Positions 62,419 to 64,000 of a stretch of 64,000 bases of DNA are shown one piece after another (the stretch's first letter is position 1; each line of letters opens with the position of its first letter). Under the pieces are notes generated by a model. That model was given only the letters and a program-made list of their open reading frames with translations. It searched no databases and was not told the origin of the DNA. Source of the stretch: Chloroflexi bacterium TSY (GTDB taxonomy: Bacteria > Chloroflexota > Anaerolineae > Caldilineales > Caldilineaceae); contig JAHBNG010000001.1 in the NCBI GenBank assembly GCA_019217005.1, positions 1 through 64,000 on the forward strand. Reading direction: 5' to 3'. The position numbers and the translations under genes are program-made.

Positions 62419-63552
62419 CTACTGAGCTGAGTTCTTCAAATGTTCAGAATAACGTCCGTCACCATAGGCGGCTTGCACACGAACCAGAAATTCTCGCAAT
62501 CCTCTTCTTTCTCCAGGATGAAGGCTTGCCCGCTCTCCCCGCGCAATCATCTCGCGAAAAAAGCCAACCCCAAGCGATTCTCCCCAGTTCAAACGATTAT
62601 ATTTTTTCCACATCCACTCAAGCAACGACATGCGCTCTTCATTCGATAAGTCGCTTAGATACGTGTCCAATTCATTCCACTCTCCTTGCTCGAAATTCAT
62701 ATTCACCAATTCGACAATCGCTAGCTTCACCATTAGCAAACGATGCTCAGATGAACCACAGAAATAATCGGTGTTTGACGCTATCTGATGCTCATCGTTA
62801 TTCACTGAATCCTGCTTCATATTTTGAGCTTGTGTCGCAGCATTTTTACGATTGTCGCTTTCTGCGTGGCCCCCACTATACGCGCGCGCGATCATACGTG
62901 GATCGCGATCACTATTCAGATCAAGATCAAGATCATTAACGAAAGAACTAAGATCTAACTGGCCATCAGCATCATCAGCCAATTGGCCTTGACCTTGACC
63001 TTCAACTTCAACTTGACCTTCTAGTAGATTCGTCTGGAATTCTCCAGATTCATCTAGATTCGATGATTCTGCGAAATATCCCTCGTTTTGGGCTGCTTCT
63101 AAACACGCTTCCAACTCTGTCTTGTATTTGCCTTTTGGCAAATTCCATGAGTACTTTCTCAGTCGATCCAGATCGACTGGAATCAAGCCATTCTGGCCAC
63201 GTCTCCATCCAGGAGGAGTAGCAAAATGACTTTCTTCCTCACGATGATAATAAAAATTTGGATTGTATATACGAAAATCGATGAAGAACGCTACGAGTCC
63301 CGAACGACCTCCTTTATACCGAACGACCATGCCGATGTCTTCTAGCTCTGCCACCAGCTCTTCAGGATTGCTGATCCGATTCGTGCGCAACGGCATCGTT
63401 TGACTGACCAACCATGTCGCATCACCTTCAATCAACCCATCTCGATCAAGATGCGGGATAGCTGAAATGTAAAGCATATATGCTTGAGCACTTACTGTGC
63501 TCAGATCGGCATCAAGCGAAATTGAGGTAGGCAAAAATCTTCCTCTAGGCAT
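62419..63552 (-). CDS. replication-initiator-like winged-helix protein
   Basis: About 377 residues from ATG 63552 (GGGGG lies 4-5 nt upstream; the frame reads on to 63588). N-terminus RGRFLPTSISLDADLSTVSA, AIPHLDRDGLIEGDATWL and LEDIGMVVRYKGGRSGLVAF with IDFRIYNPNFYYHREEES resemble phage/plasmid replisome-organiser winged-helix domains. A low-complexity acidic linker (VEGQGQGQLADDADGQLDLS) leads to a C-terminal helical domain (WMWKKYNRLNWGESLGVGFF) like DnaD-type or Rep tails. Likely starts replication of the mobile module. Convergent with the membrane gene. Confidence 0.65.
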   Translation of the reverse strand: MPRGRFLPTSISLDADLSTVSAQAYMLYISAIPHLDRDGLIEGDATWLVSQTMPLRTNRISNPEELVAELEDIGMVVRYKGGRSGLVAFFIDFRIYNPNFYYHREEESHFATPPGWRRGQNGLIPVDLDRLRKYSWNLPKGKYKTELEACLEAAQNEGYFAESSNLDESGEFQTNLLEGQVEVEGQGQGQLADDADGQLDLSSFVNDLDLDLNSDRDPRMIARAYSGGHAESDNRKNAATQAQNMKQDSVNNDEHQIASNTDYFCGSSEHRLLMVKLAIVELVNMNFEQGEWNELDTYLSDLSNEERMSLLEWMWKKYNRLNWGESLGVGFFREMIARGERASLHPGERRGLREFLVRVQAAYGDGRYSEHLKNSAQ

Positions 63553-63700
63553 ATAACCCCCTTTATAAGATATTCGCTCATTAGACAAACGCGTGCAAAA
63601 CAGTCATTTTCGGGGCATCTATAATCAGTTTGCACACCTTTGCATAGATGAGCCCTAATTGGGTATTTAGATATGCGGAAACGAACGCCAATCGACCGTT

Positions 63701-63787
63701 TTAGAACCTATCCGAAAAGTAGTTGTGAGTCCGACTAGTTTCTCGAGTGAGAATAGATCATCACAGAACTTTACGGATAAGCCTTAG
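63701..63787. repeat. MITE-C copy 5, inverted
   Basis: TTAGAACCTATCCGAAAAGT to CTTTACGGATAAGCCTTAG. It lies 110 bp upstream of the replication gene, possibly within its control region. Confidence 0.8.
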
Positions 63788-63844
63788 ACGGGCCAAACTA
63801 GAAATGTGTTTATCTAAAGGGGTTAGGGAATGGGTAGAAATCAC

Positions 63845-63910
63845 TTGACGTACGCCAAGTGTAGGCGTACGACTAAGATAGTATACCATAAAAGAGGACG
63901 GTATACCACA
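63845..63910. promoter_or_regulatory. operator-like cluster upstream of the replication gene
   Basis: Perfect inverted repeat CGTACGCC (63849-63856)/GGCGTACG (63864-63871), followed by two GTATACCA boxes at 63881 and 63901, exactly 20 bp apart. Such spacing (two helical turns) suggests a protein-binding region, perhaps iterons or an autorepressor site. Confidence 0.5.
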
Positions 63911-63940
63911 AATTGTGTAAAAGTTGTTCAGCTTTTCAGA

Positions 63941-63959
63941 CTTTAGTTTCCGGTAAAAG
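63941..63959. repeat. IS4-type terminal-repeat-like sequence
   Basis: CTTTAGTTTCCGGTAAAAG resembles the IS4-type left end CTTTACTTTCTGGTAAAAG (about 17 of 19). It may mark a further related element that extends past the window. Confidence 0.35.
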
Positions 63960-64000
63960 TTTCAGAGAAAAATCTAATTTGCATACTACATTTGACAGAT

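Noticed and set aside
1..64000. tRNA, rRNA, retron or diversity-generating retroelement
   Set aside because: No cloverleaf with an anticodon arm, no rRNA-like sequence and no reverse transcriptase motif was found by reading; a covariance-model search would be needed for a firm negative.

Overview
The window is a 64-kb stretch of a bacterial chromosome or large plasmid. Gene style suggests a filamentous or multicellular bacterium, most likely Chloroflexota (Anaerolineae-like): STAND/NACHT/NB-ARC NTPases with TPR tails, tandem Nudix proteins, AfsR-like ATPase regulators, ISAzo13/ISL3/IS110/IS4-type elements and many hairpin repeats. No rRNA, tRNA or phylogenetic marker was seen, so this assignment is an inference.

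Layout: (1) 0.1-2.6 kb: broken hypothetical genes; one looks like a component of a contractile injection system. (2) 2.8-15.7 kb: an NRPS operon read leftward: TubC-C-A(Ser-like)-PCP-E, then C-A-PCP-E-TE, then GTP cyclohydrolase I (folE). The C domain of the second NRPS is cut by two small non-autonomous elements and folE loses its C-terminus to an IS4-type element. (3) 15.7-18.3 kb: a tyrosine-recombinase element carrying one fused double recombinase, with an empty derivative at 33.8-34.0 kb. (4) 18.3-29.8 kb: a DedA protein and a STAND/NLR-like island: a NACHT protein with membrane anchors, an NB-ARC-TPR protein with near-identical 120-bp repeats plus a C39-like partner, and a small helical protein followed by a P-loop NTPase and a TPR protein. 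(5) 29.8-33.3 kb: lysine 2,3-aminomutase, an SbnA-like 2,3-diaminopropionate enzyme and a YbaK-like protein, plausibly linked in origin to the NRPS locus but now separated from it. (6) 34.1-44.6 kb: two Phd/RelE-type toxin-antitoxin pairs, tandem Nudix, a regulator remnant, a GNAT acetyltransferase cut by an element, a nucleotidyltransferase and two more IS4-type copies. (7) 44.8-49.2 kb: a rhodanese and ABC efflux operon (MacB/FtsX type) ending in a truncated membrane-fusion gene at an ISAzo13 element. (8) 50.4-56.8 kb: remnants: a multi-repeat DUF4177-like protein split by a transposase, a macro-domain gene split by ISL3, an integrase fragment and an NLR tail. (9) 57-63.6 kb: a plasmid/ICE-like module with an FtsK-like ATPase, small membrane proteins, a membrane protein with a DNA-binding-like tail, and a replication-initiator-like protein.

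The most striking theme is the density and nesting of small inverted-repeat elements. At least four families (called A-D here) plus a family of TCAGC-rich hairpins occur. Several lie inside genes with target duplications, and removing the element plus one duplication restores the reading frame exactly (NRPS twice, GNAT, YbaK-like). Single-base indels are common in multi-copy elements, so part of the apparent gene decay may be unpolished long-read sequence.
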